Position numbers and translations under genes: made by a program | Notes under the pieces: model-generated | The model's input: only the letters and a program-made list of their open reading frames with translations | What the model was told of the DNA's origin: nothing | Database searches by the model: none | Source: Ruminococcus sp. | Lineage (GTDB): Bacteria; Bacillota; Clostridia; Oscillospirales; Acutalibacteraceae | Reading direction: 5' to 3' | DNA length: 64,000 bases | NCBI GenBank assembly: GCA_017410265.1 | Contig: JAFQRC010000002.1 | Coordinates: 124,001-188,000 of the forward strand | Shown: piece after piece, positions 23,112 through 31,027 of the stretch | Numbering within the stretch: the first letter of the stretch is position 1 | How the letters are laid out: every line of letters begins with the position of its first letter

Positions 23112-24572
23112 ATGGAACTCAAAAAGCTTTTATCACAGATTGAGTATGAAGTGCTCAGCGGTGAGCTTGATAAGGAAATCGTTGATGTTATTTACGACTC
23201 AAGAAAGGTCACACCGGGTTGCGCTTTTGTATGTCTAAAGGGCTTTAATGTTGACGGACACAAGTTCATTCCTGATGCAGTTGAAAAGGGCGCTACAGCA
23301 CTTGTTGTAGAAGACGATATTGAACCTATAGATGGCGTTACTATCATCAAAACCCCTAACACCAGAATTGCTCTTGCTATGATGAGCGTTGAGTATTTCG
23401 GTCACCCTGCCAAAGAGCTCAAAACTATTGCTGTCACAGGAACTAAAGGCAAAACAACCACTGTCGCGATGATTCGTTCCATTTTGGAGAAAGCTGGAAT
23501 TAAAACCGCAACCATCGGTACACTTGGTATAGTAATCGACAACCAGATTTACAAAACAAACAACACAACCCCTGAGTCATATGAAATTCAGCAGGCTATG
23601 AGAAGAATGGTAAACGAAGGCTGTAAGGCTATGGTTATCGAAGCCTCTTCTTTAGGTCTTAAATGGCACCGTACTGATGGTATCAAATTTGATTACGGTA
23701 TTTTCACCAACTTCTCAAATGACCACATCGGTAAGTCTGAGCATGCTGATATGGAGGAATATCTCAACTGTAAGAGCATACTGTTCAAACAGTGCAAGCT
23801 CGGTCTTATCAACCGTGACGATGAAAAGTGGGATGAAGTAACAAAAGACCACACCTGCGAAATTGAAACCTACGGCTTTGATGAAAACGCTGATATTGTG
23901 GCTCACAACGACTCTCTGATAGCCCGCCCGGGTTACATCGGCGTTCACTTTGACACAACAGGCAAAAAAGAGCTTTCTGTCGATGTTGCGATTCCAGGCA
24001 GATTCTCTGTTTACAATGCTCTCGCTGCTATTTCTGTCTGTCGTCATTTCGACCTGACTGACAAAGATATTTTAGATGGCTTAAACGAAGTAAAGGTCAA
24101 AGGCAGAGTTGAGGCTGTGCCTGTAGTAGGCGACTACACAATTCTTATAGACTATGCTCACAATGCACTTTCTATGGAAAATATTCTCACGACCTTGAAA
24201 GAATATAAACCTAATCGTTTAGTTACGATGTTCGGAGCGGGCGGCAACCGTCCGAAGGACCGTCGTTACGAAATGGGTGAGGTTTCAGGCAGACTCTCAG
24301 ACCTTTCGGTCATCACAGAAGATAACTCCCGTTTTGAAGATGTTATGGATATTATCGAGGACATCAAAGTCGGCATCAACAAAACAGACGGCGAATATGT
24401 TGTTATCCCTAACCGAGTTGACGCTATCCGCTATTGTATTGAAAACGCTCAGAAAGGCGATATCATAGTGCTCGCAGGTAAAGGTCACGAGGATTATCAG
24501 GAAATCCGCGGTGTAAAATACCATATGGATGAGCGCGAAATCATCGCTGATATTTTCGACAGCTTAGATTAA
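23112..24572 (+). CDS. murE: UDP-MurNAc-tripeptide synthetase (MurE)
   Basis: 487 residues. Motifs are the N-terminal UDP-binding IYDSRKVTPGCAFVCLKG, the ATP loop AVTGTKGKTTT, TNNTTPESY, the carbamylated-lysine region YLNCKSILFKQCK, and the C-terminal LIDYAHNALSMENIL. It adds the third stem-peptide residue to UDP-MurNAc-L-Ala-D-Glu in the cytoplasm. The specificity motif reads EDNSR instead of DNPR; the arginine that contacts meso-diaminopimelate is kept. An upstream in-frame ATG at 23085 lacks a ribosome site; ATG 23112 has GGAGGG 6 nt before it. MurF and Ddl are encoded 29 kb away. Confidence 0.92.
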   Translation: MELKKLLSQIEYEVLSGELDKEIVDVIYDSRKVTPGCAFVCLKGFNVDGHKFIPDAVEKGATALVVEDDIEPIDGVTIIKTPNTRIALAMMSVEYFGHPAKELKTIAVTGTKGKTTTVAMIRSILEKAGIKTATIGTLGIVIDNQIYKTNNTTPESYEIQQAMRRMVNEGCKAMVIEASSLGLKWHRTDGIKFDYGIFTNFSNDHIGKSEHADMEEYLNCKSILFKQCKLGLINRDDEKWDEVTKDHTCEIETYGFDENADIVAHNDSLIARPGYIGVHFDTTGKKELSVDVAIPGRFSVYNALAAISVCRHFDLTDKDILDGLNEVKVKGRVEAVPVVGDYTILIDYAHNALSMENILTTLKEYKPNRLVTMFGAGGNRPKDRRYEMGEVSGRLSDLSVITEDNSRFEDVMDIIEDIKVGINKTDGEYVVIPNRVDAIRYCIENAQKGDIIVLAGKGHEDYQEIRGVKYHMDEREIIADIFDSLD

Positions 24573-24588
24573 GCTAAAGGAGACTTAT

Positions 24589-24963
24589 ATGTCTATTCAG
24601 GAATCAGGCGAGATGTATCTTGAGAGCATTCTCGTTTTATCAAAGAAAAACCCGAATGTCCGCGCAATCGACATCAGCGAATATATGGGTTTTTCTAAAC
24701 CGAGCGTGAGCAGAGCTCTTGGGCTGCTCAAAAGTGGCGGCTTTGTCACTGCTGATGAGCACGGGCTCCTTTCTCTTACAAATGAGGGTAAGGCTGTCGC
24801 CGAGAAAATCTATGAGCGTCACACAGAGCTTACTAATTTTCTCACTCTTATCGGTGTTGATAAGGAAACCGCCTCCCAGGATGCGTGCAAAATGGAGCAT
24901 GTCATCTCTGACGAATCCTTTCTCGCTATCAAGAAATACTCAAAAACTTTAGAAAAAGAATAA
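24589..24963 (+). CDS. DtxR/MntR-family metal-dependent repressor
   Basis: 124 residues, slightly shorter than MntR. The winged helix (~1-70, SEYMGFSKPSVSRALGLLKSGGFV) is followed by the metal-binding/dimerisation helices (KIYERHTELTNFLTLIGV, DACKMEHVIS), with the His/Glu/Cys residues of that family. The protein likely senses Mn2+ or Fe2+. AAGGAGAC precedes ATG 24589, 16 nt after murE, so it may be co-transcribed. No target transporter is adjacent. Confidence 0.87.
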   Translation: MSIQESGEMYLESILVLSKKNPNVRAIDISEYMGFSKPSVSRALGLLKSGGFVTADEHGLLSLTNEGKAVAEKIYERHTELTNFLTLIGVDKETASQDACKMEHVISDESFLAIKKYSKTLEKE

Positions 24964-24969
24964 CAGACA

Positions 24970-24995
24970 TGCACCCGTTCTTCGGGTGCATTTTT
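24970..24995 (+). terminator. terminator after metal repressor gene
   Basis: TGCACCCG-N5-CGGGTGCA then TTTTT. Confidence 0.88.
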
Positions 24996-25012
24996 GGTAA
25001 AGGGAGAAAATT

Positions 25013-25540
25013 ATGAATTTTTCAGATATCATAAACACCAGACAATCCTGCAGAAATTTTGACAATAAAAAACAGGTTGAACAAGATAAACTCAACGCAA
25101 TCTTAGAGTCAGCAAGACTGGCTCCGTCGGCATGTAACGGCCAGCCGTACCACATAACGGTATGTAAAAACGAATCATCAAAAGCTGTGGCAAAGGCAAC
25201 ACAATCAATGGGAATGAACAAATTCACAAACGATGCTCCCGTGATGCTCGTTATTTCTGAAAAGCCGTATGTCCGCTCAGCTGCCGCAGGAGCAAAATTA
25301 AAGCATAACGACTACCGTTCAATCGACATCGGCATAGTGTGCTCGCACATAGTATGTACAGCGACAGAACTGGGACTATCAACTTGTATTTTAGGTTGGT
25401 TCGACGATAATAAAATCCGAAACATCTGTGATTTATCTGAGCCTGTACGCTTAGTAGTTGCGCTTGGATACAGTGCAGAAAACGACAAACTCAGAACCAA
25501 AAAGCGAAAGAGTATAGATGAGCTTGTGAGCTATAAGTAG
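25013..25540 (+). CDS. nitroreductase-family FMN oxidoreductase
   Basis: 175 residues. The N-terminal NTRQSCRNFDNKKQVEQDKL, LAPSACNGQPYHITVC and the C-terminal VALGYSAENDKLRTKKRKS are nitroreductase-fold FMN-binding motifs. Such enzymes reduce nitroaromatics, quinones or other electron-poor substrates with NAD(P)H; the natural substrate is unknown. AAAGGGAG precedes ATG 25013. Confidence 0.88.
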   Translation: MNFSDIINTRQSCRNFDNKKQVEQDKLNAILESARLAPSACNGQPYHITVCKNESSKAVAKATQSMGMNKFTNDAPVMLVISEKPYVRSAAAGAKLKHNDYRSIDIGIVCSHIVCTATELGLSTCILGWFDDNKIRNICDLSEPVRLVVALGYSAENDKLRTKKRKSIDELVSYK

Positions 25541-25587
25541 TTTCTATACTATATTTACCACCTTTATGTGGAGTTTTCGTGGAGATA

Positions 25588-25620
25588 AAAAAAGCCGAGG
25601 ATAACCCTCGGCTTTCTTTA
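25588..25620. terminator. bidirectional terminator, nitroreductase/mscS
   Basis: AAAGCCGAGG/CCTCGGCTTT hairpin with T-rich sequence on both strands between convergent genes. Confidence 0.85.
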
Positions 25621-25631
25621 TTTATTATGTA

Positions 25632-26426
25632 TTACTTATTCTCCACCATATGAACATCTATTCTCTGGTACGGAATGGTCACAGAGTCTTCAACAAAGCT
25701 CTCGCGGATTTTTTCAGTCAGGCTGAAATAAACATCCCAGTAATCCTCGGTTTTGCACCACACTCTCACTGTAAGATTAACTGAACTCGACGAATACTCT
25801 CCCACTCTGACAAACTGTTCCTGTGATGTGTCGACCCTGCTCTCTTTCGAGATTGCCTTGAGCACAGACGCTTTCGCTTTCTCAACATCGCTGTCGTAGC
25901 TGATAGGAACAGTGAGATCTACTCGTCTTGTTTCTTTCTTTGTATAGTTTATAACTTCAGCAGTCGAAAGCAAACCGTTAGGAATAACAATGGTTTTGTT
26001 GTCAGTAGTTATCAAAGTTGTCTGCAAAATATCAATCTGCTCAACTACTCCTGCTTTGTCATCAATCTCTATGTAGTCACCGGTAACAAACGGGTGTGTG
26101 ATTAAAAGCACAATTCCCCCCGCTAGGTTACCAAGACTGTCTTTAAGTGCCAGAGCTACCGCAGCACCTGCTGCTGAGAAACCTGCGATAAGACCTGTGG
26201 TTGAAATGCCTGCTGTAGAAAGAGCGCAGATGAGAATAAGCACAACGCACACGATATTGATAGTCTTAATAAAAAAGCTCTGCAGCGAAACATCGAGCTT
26301 TGTTTTAGTAAGTGCTTTGCGGATGATTTTCGAGATAATCAACAAAATCACCACACCTATTATAAAAACAATAGCTGCTAGCAGAATAGGCGGTCCCGAT
26401 AGAATCCAATCATATATTTTTTGCAT
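25632..26426 (-). CDS. mscS: small-conductance mechanosensitive channel, MscS family
   Basis: 264 residues with three membrane helices; the pore helix is GLIAGFSAAGAAVALALKDSLGNLAGGIVLL, followed by the beta domain (HPFVTGDYIEIDDKAGVVEQIDILQTTL) and C-terminal alpha/beta domain. It releases solutes under osmotic downshock. AAAGGAG precedes ATG 26426. It diverges from the alkD-like gene. Confidence 0.92.
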   Translation of the reverse strand: MQKIYDWILSGPPILLAAIVFIIGVVILLIISKIIRKALTKTKLDVSLQSFFIKTINIVCVVLILICALSTAGISTTGLIAGFSAAGAAVALALKDSLGNLAGGIVLLITHPFVTGDYIEIDDKAGVVEQIDILQTTLITTDNKTIVIPNGLLSTAEVINYTKKETRRVDLTVPISYDSDVEKAKASVLKAISKESRVDTSQEQFVRVGEYSSSSVNLTVRVWCKTEDYWDVYFSLTEKIRESFVEDSVTIPYQRIDVHMVENK

Positions 26427-26458
26427 AAAAACACTTCTCCTTTGTGACTTTTTCTTTT

Positions 26459-26487
26459 ATTATATCACAATAGAAAGTATATTGAAA
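26459..26487 (-). promoter_or_regulatory. mscS promoter sharing -35 hexamer with divergent gene
   Basis: TATAAT (26459-26464) with TTTCAA (26482-26487) 17 bp upstream on the minus strand; the same six base pairs read as TTGAAA on the plus strand. Confidence 0.6.
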
Positions 26488-26510
26488 CTGTTTTTTCAGT
26501 ATGATATACT
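26482..26510 (+). promoter_or_regulatory. extended -10 promoter ending 7 bp before a start codon
   Basis: TTGAAA (26482-26487), 17-bp spacer, TG-A-TATACT (26502-26510). Transcription is predicted to start at 26517-26518, exactly at the ATG of the next gene. Confidence 0.8.
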
Positions 26511-26516
26511 GATTTT

Positions 26517-27224
26517 ATGGGAAATATAAATGTTTTTAATATCAATAAAAAGGAAGATGTTCTTACATATTTATCAGAAAACAGCGACGAAAGCTACAGA
26601 GATTTTACCGCAAAGCTTATCCCTGGTATTGACAAGGAGTTAATCTTAGGTGTACGCACACCAAAGCTCAGAGAGCTTGCCAAAAAACTCGGAAAAACTG
26701 ATACAGCACACGACTATCTGAGCACTTTGCCGCATAGATATCTTGAAGAAAACCATCTTCACGCGTTTCTGATAGAACAGGAAAAAGACTTTGACAAAGC
26801 GCTTATGCTCACAAAAGAATTTCTCCCGTATATTGACAACTGGGCAACCTGCGATTGTTTCCGCCCGAAGGTGTTCAGAAAAAATCCAGAACCACTTTAC
26901 GATAACATCAAAAAGTGGCTCAAAAGTGAACACACCTACACATTAAGATACGCTATAGGACTTTTAAACAGCTTTTATCTTGACGATAAATTTTTGTGCG
27001 AGCATTTAGAGCTTGTTTCAAAAATCCACAGCGATGAATACTACATAAATATGATGATAGCGTGGTATTTTGCGACAGCTCTGTCAAAACAGTATCAAAG
27101 CGCCCTGCCCTATCTTGAGAAAAAAGTACTTCCAAAATGGGTACACAACAAAACTATACAAAAAGCGTGTGAAAGCTACAGAGTGGAAACCTCTCATAAA
27201 GCCTATCTTCGCACCTTAAAATAA
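26517..27224 (+). CDS. DNA alkylation repair protein, AlkD-like HEAT-repeat family
   Basis: 235 residues. HEAT-like motifs typical of AlkD include IPGIDKELILGVRTPKLRELAKKL, EENHLHAFLIEQEKDFDKAL, YIDNWATCDCFRPKVF and MMIAWYFATAL. AlkD proteins excise cationic alkylated bases without base flipping; functions in other members vary. No ribosome site precedes ATG 26517 and the promoter geometry places the first transcribed base there, so the mRNA looks leaderless. Confidence 0.87.
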   Translation: MGNINVFNINKKEDVLTYLSENSDESYRDFTAKLIPGIDKELILGVRTPKLRELAKKLGKTDTAHDYLSTLPHRYLEENHLHAFLIEQEKDFDKALMLTKEFLPYIDNWATCDCFRPKVFRKNPEPLYDNIKKWLKSEHTYTLRYAIGLLNSFYLDDKFLCEHLELVSKIHSDEYYINMMIAWYFATALSKQYQSALPYLEKKVLPKWVHNKTIQKACESYRVETSHKAYLRTLK

Positions 27225-27246
27225 TCCTTAAATTCAGGAGAAAAAT

Positions 27247-27921
27247 ATGATTTACTTTATTGAAGACGACCCTAATATCAGAGAGCTGGTCATATACACA
27301 CTAAACACCACAGGCTATGAAGCAAAGGGTTTTGAACGTCCGAGCGACTTCTTCAAGGCTCTCGACGAAAAGCTCCCTAAGCTTATCCTGCTTGATGTGA
27401 TGCTCCCTGAAGAGGACGGCCTTTCTATCCTCAAGAAAATCCGCCTCAGCCAGCTGACAAAGCACATTCCTGTCATTATGATAACGGCAAAAAGCAGTGA
27501 AATCGACAAGCTCAAGGGCTTTGATTTAGGTGCTGATGACTATGTTTCAAAGCCGTTTGGTATTATGGAGCTGCTCGCTCGAATCAAAGCTGTACTAAGA
27601 CGCGCTACTCCGCAGGAGAAAAAGGTGGAATACGAAATAGAAAATCTCTATGTCTGCCCTCAGAAGCACAGAGTGAAAGTCAACGGCGAGAAGGTAACTC
27701 TCACCTTAAAAGAATTCGAGCTGTTATGTCTTATGCTTGAAAACCGCGATATCGTGCTCTCGCGTGACCGGATTTTAGACAAAATCTGGGGATATTCCTT
27801 TGACGGAGAAAACCGCACAGTCGATGTGCACATCCGTACTCTTAGACAGAAGCTCGGGGACGCAGGTCATCTGATTGAAACCGTCAGAGGTATCGGCTAC
27901 AAAATAGGTGAAGCAAAATGA
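27247..27921 (+). CDS. OmpR/PhoB-family response regulator
   Basis: 224 residues: receiver domain 1-115 (acidic pocket EDD, phospho-acceptor Asp in LILLDVMLP, Lys in VSKPF) and winged-helix DNA-binding domain (~130-224, LTLKEFELLCLMLENRDIVLSRDRI; DVHIRTLRQKLGD; TVRGIGYKI). The closest well-known group is PhoP/PhoB. AGGAG precedes ATG 27247. Overlaps the kinase gene by ATGA, so both are translated together. Confidence 0.92.
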   Translation: MIYFIEDDPNIRELVIYTLNTTGYEAKGFERPSDFFKALDEKLPKLILLDVMLPEEDGLSILKKIRLSQLTKHIPVIMITAKSSEIDKLKGFDLGADDYVSKPFGIMELLARIKAVLRRATPQEKKVEYEIENLYVCPQKHRVKVNGEKVTLTLKEFELLCLMLENRDIVLSRDRILDKIWGYSFDGENRTVDVHIRTLRQKLGDAGHLIETVRGIGYKIGEAK

Positions 27922-28922
27922 AAAAGCGCACTACAATAAACACTTTTTTAATCACGCTTTGCGCTACCGTGCTTTGTGAAGCTTGTATTGTTATCGCAGA
28001 GCTTATTACAACCGGTGCTGTCACCCATCCCTTGGTGTACATATTAGTTACGCTGATTATTCCTGTTGTCGTGACTCTTTTTGTAGTACACACCGTAAAA
28101 ATAAATATAATAGACCCTATCAACAATATCGATACCGAAAGCCCTGAGCAGTCGCATATCGACGAAGAGTTTTCTCCACTGATTGAAAAAATCAGTTCTC
28201 AGAACACAAGAATTCTTCAGCAGCTCGACCAGATAAAATCAGAAAGCCAGAGCAAGGATAAGCTCAGACGCGAATTCACTGCAAATGTTTCTCACGAGCT
28301 GAAAACCCCTTTGACTTCAATTTCAGGCTATGCGGAAATTATCCGCGACGGCATCGCAAAGCCTGAGGACACCACCCGCTTCGCAGGTAAAATCCACGAT
28401 GAATCCCAGCGACTGATAACTTTAGTTGAGGATATCATCAAGTTAAGCCGTCTGGAAGAAAGCGATGTTGAAGTTAAGAGTGAAAGCATTGACCTGTACT
28501 CTCTGTGCGAAAGCGTTATCTCAAGGCTCGAGGTTCACGCACGAAAACGCAACATCACACTTTCTGTATCAGGCGACAGGTGTGTTATCACGGGTGTGCT
28601 ACACATTATCGAGGAAATGATATACAACCTGTGCGACAACGCAGTGAAGTATAACCGCGATAATGGCGAGGTAAAAATCACTATCCGCCAGTTTATAGAC
28701 GGCGTTGAGCTCACTGTCAAAGACACAGGTATCGGAATCGAAACTGATGAAATACCGCGTATTTTCGAGCGGTTCTACCGCGTTGATAAAAGCCACTCCA
28801 AAGAAATCGGAGGCACAGGACTTGGACTTTCTATCGTAAAGCACGGAGCTCTGTACCACAACGCTTCTATTACCGTCGAAAGCAAGTTAGGCAAGGGAAC
28901 TGCAATAAAAATTTTATTTTAG
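27918..28922 (+). CDS. sensor histidine kinase, PhoR-like
   Basis: 334 residues. Two N-terminal membrane helices (~9-30 and ~38-62) enclose a very short loop, so no large extracellular sensor exists. H-box FTANVSHELKTPLTSISGYAE, N-box MIYNLCDNAVKYNRDNG, G1 DTGIGIETDEIPRIFERFYRVD and G2 GGTGLGLSIVKH are intact. It likely responds to a membrane or cytoplasmic signal. Pairs with the preceding regulator. Confidence 0.92.
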   Translation: MKKRTTINTFLITLCATVLCEACIVIAELITTGAVTHPLVYILVTLIIPVVVTLFVVHTVKINIIDPINNIDTESPEQSHIDEEFSPLIEKISSQNTRILQQLDQIKSESQSKDKLRREFTANVSHELKTPLTSISGYAEIIRDGIAKPEDTTRFAGKIHDESQRLITLVEDIIKLSRLEESDVEVKSESIDLYSLCESVISRLEVHARKRNITLSVSGDRCVITGVLHIIEEMIYNLCDNAVKYNRDNGEVKITIRQFIDGVELTVKDTGIGIETDEIPRIFERFYRVDKSHSKEIGGTGLGLSIVKHGALYHNASITVESKLGKGTAIKILF

Positions 28923-28924
28923 AC

Positions 28925-28953
28925 TTGACAAATCTGTTTTTTGGGTGTATATT
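28925..28953 (+). promoter_or_regulatory. promoter of aroF-tyrA operon
   Basis: Perfect TTGACA (28925-28930), 17-bp spacer, TATATT (28948-28953), followed by a small TTTCACG/CGTGAAA hairpin. Confidence 0.85.
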
Positions 28954-28996
28954 AGTTTCACGCTTTAAATCGTGAAAATTTATTTCGGTGATATTT

Positions 28997-29053
28997 ATGA
29001 AACACATTAACTTTTCAGCAGAATACTACTATTACTTTTACTATTCACAATAA
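28997..29053 (+). CDS. tyrosine-rich leader peptide
   Basis: 18-residue peptide MKHINFSAEYYYYFYYSQ with six Tyr and two Phe, four Tyr codons consecutive (UAC UAC UAU UAC). A GGTGAT motif precedes ATG 28997. It lies between a strong promoter and an intrinsic terminator upstream of DAHP synthase and prephenate dehydrogenase, the enzymes committed to tyrosine. Ribosome stalling at Tyr codons under tyrosine shortage would govern termination, as in classic trp/phe attenuators. The stop codon lies in a hairpin loop. Confidence 0.85.
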   Translation: MKHINFSAEYYYYFYYSQ

Positions 29054-29140
29054 AATAGTAGAAGAGTTTTTTTGCTGCAAAGAATATAACCCTATAAACA
29101 TTTTTCGGGCTCGCAGTAAAGCGGGCCCTTTTTATTTTTG
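29026..29140 (+). promoter_or_regulatory. transcription attenuator of aroF-tyrA
   Basis: Hairpins seen: a pause-type stem TACTATT (29039-29045) with AATAGTA (29054-29060), or CTACTATT (29026-29033) with AATAGTAG (29054-29061); an antiterminator TTTGCTGC (29071-29078) with GCAGTAAA (29113-29120, one G-U); and a terminator GGGCTCGC/GCGGGCCC (29107-29128) followed by TTTTTATTTTT. The antiterminator uses the terminator's own 5' arm and loop, so the two are mutually exclusive. Confidence 0.75.
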
Positions 29141-29150
29141 GAGGTACATT

Positions 29151-30155
29151 ATGATTGCTATTATCAAACAGGGAGTAACTGACACCCAAATCGAAAATCT
29201 GACAAAGTGGCTTGAGAGCCAGAATCTTATAGTTCATCTCTCAAAAGGTGAGTATACAACAATTATGGGCTTGGTCGGTGACACAAGCAGAGTTGACATT
29301 GAGCTGCTCGAAAACCTCGAAATCGTCGAGAAGGTAAAGAGAATCACAGAACCATTCAAAAGTGCTAACCGTAAATTCCACCCGAATGACACTATTGTTG
29401 ATGTCAGCGGTGTAAAAATCGGCGGTGGAAACTTTGCGGTGATTGCTGGTCCGTGCTCGGTTGAATCAGAAGAACAGATTGTAGAGGTTGCAAAGCGCGT
29501 CAAAGAAAGCGGGGCTACACTTCTTCGAGGAGGAGCATTCAAACCTCGTACCTCTCCGTACGACTTCCAGGGCTTGCAGGCAAACGGCTTGGAACTGCTC
29601 AAAATCGCTAAGCAAGAAACAGGTATGCCGATTGTTACCGAAATTATGAACGCAAATCACCTTTCACTATTCGACGATGTAGACCTGATTCAGGTAGGTG
29701 CCAGAAATATGCAGAATTTCGAGCTATTAAAGGAGCTCGGCAAAACAAACAAGCCTATCCTACTAAAGCGAGGCCTTGCTAACACTATGAAGGAATGGCT
29801 GATGAGCGCGGAGTACATTATGGCAGGCGGTAACGAAAATATCATTTTATGCGAACGCGGTATCCGCACCTTCGAAACCTACACCCGAAACACTTTAGAT
29901 CTCTCTGCTGTACCTATGCTCAAGGAATTATCCCACCTGCCTGTCGTAGTTGACCCTAGTCACGCAAGCGGTATCGCTCGTCTTGTAAAGCCTATGGCTA
30001 TGTCAGCCACTGCCTGCGGTGCAGACGGTCTTATGATTGAAGTTCACAACGACCCTAAAAAAGCTTTGTGCGACGGCGCTCAGTCACTGACCCCTGATGA
30101 GTTTGACGATGTGATGAAACGTGTGACAAAAATTATGGAGGTAGTGAAAGAATGA
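29151..30155 (+). CDS. aroF: 3-deoxy-7-phosphoheptulonate synthase (DAHP synthase), type I-beta
   Basis: 334 residues: N-terminal ferredoxin-like regulatory domain (~1-70, typical of Thermotoga-type enzymes) and a TIM barrel with VIAGPCSVESEEQI, GGAFKPRTSPYDFQG, RNMQNFELLKELG, LLKRG and VDPSHASG. It condenses phosphoenolpyruvate and erythrose-4-P, the first shikimate step. The N-terminal domain normally gives feedback control by Tyr/Phe. GGAGG precedes ATG 29151. Controlled by the upstream Tyr attenuator. Confidence 0.95.
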   Translation: MIAIIKQGVTDTQIENLTKWLESQNLIVHLSKGEYTTIMGLVGDTSRVDIELLENLEIVEKVKRITEPFKSANRKFHPNDTIVDVSGVKIGGGNFAVIAGPCSVESEEQIVEVAKRVKESGATLLRGGAFKPRTSPYDFQGLQANGLELLKIAKQETGMPIVTEIMNANHLSLFDDVDLIQVGARNMQNFELLKELGKTNKPILLKRGLANTMKEWLMSAEYIMAGGNENIILCERGIRTFETYTRNTLDLSAVPMLKELSHLPVVVDPSHASGIARLVKPMAMSATACGADGLMIEVHNDPKKALCDGAQSLTPDEFDDVMKRVTKIMEVVKE

Positions 30156-30985
30156 ACATCGGCGTAGTTGGTCTAGGACTTATCGGTGGCTCACTTTGTA
30201 AGGCTATTAAAGAAAACACCGACCACGCAGTTTTCGGGTTTGATAAAGACTTCTCTATTAACTCATATGCGGTTATGGACGGCTCAATTGATGCAGTTTT
30301 AGACGACAGCAATATAAACGAATGCGACTACATTCTTCTTTGTATATACCCGAAAGCTACGATAGAATTTCTCAGAGAAAAAGCTCCGTTTATAAACAGC
30401 AAAGCTGTGGTTATAGACTGTGGCGGTATAAAGCGTGCAATTTGCGACGAGTGCTTTGCTCTGTCTGATGAATTTAACTTCAATTTCATCGGAGGTCACC
30501 CGATGGCGGGTCTGCACCACTCGGGCTACAAGTATTCAAAGGCTACTTTGTACAAGGATGCTTCAATGATACTGACCCCGAAAAACACCGATGACATCGT
30601 ACTGCTCGAAAAGGTAACCGCGTTTATAAAATCAATCGGTTTTTCAAGCGTTACTGTAACAACCCCTGATAAACACGATGAAATCATCGCATTCACCTCG
30701 CAGCTTGCTCATGTGGTATCAAATGCTTATGTAAAAAGTCCTCAGGCAAAGGTTCACAAAGGCTTTTCCGCAGGCTCGTACAAGGATTTGACCAGAGTTG
30801 CCAAGCTCAATGAAAATATGTGGGCAGAGCTTTTTATGGAAAACAAGGACAACCTGATTTTTGAAATCGAGCACATCATAAATGCTCTTTCTCAGTACAA
30901 AGAGGCGATGGAAAACGAAGACACAGAAACTCTCAAAGCTCTGCTAAAAGAGGGCAGCGACAGAAAAAAGGCTATAGATAACTAA
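30152..30985 (+). CDS. tyrA: prephenate dehydrogenase
   Basis: 277 residues. Rossmann motif VGLGLIGGSLCKAI, catalytic region FIGGHPMAGLHHSGY and DEIIAFTSQLAHVVSNA are TyrA signatures. Converts prephenate to 4-hydroxyphenylpyruvate with NAD(P)+. Overlaps aroF by ATGA; GGAGG lies inside aroF. Lacks a C-terminal ACT domain, so feedback may rest with AroF and the attenuator. Confidence 0.93.
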   Translation: MNIGVVGLGLIGGSLCKAIKENTDHAVFGFDKDFSINSYAVMDGSIDAVLDDSNINECDYILLCIYPKATIEFLREKAPFINSKAVVIDCGGIKRAICDECFALSDEFNFNFIGGHPMAGLHHSGYKYSKATLYKDASMILTPKNTDDIVLLEKVTAFIKSIGFSSVTVTTPDKHDEIIAFTSQLAHVVSNAYVKSPQAKVHKGFSAGSYKDLTRVAKLNENMWAELFMENKDNLIFEIEHIINALSQYKEAMENEDTETLKALLKEGSDRKKAIDN

Positions 30986-30989
30986 ACAA

Positions 30990-31020
30990 AAAGGCACCCA
31001 GAATTTGGGGTGCCTTTTTG
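30990..31020. terminator. terminator after tyrA
   Basis: AAAAAGGCACCC-N8-GGGTGCCTTTTT; usable in both directions between convergent genes. Confidence 0.87.
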
Positions 31021-31027
31021 TTTTATA

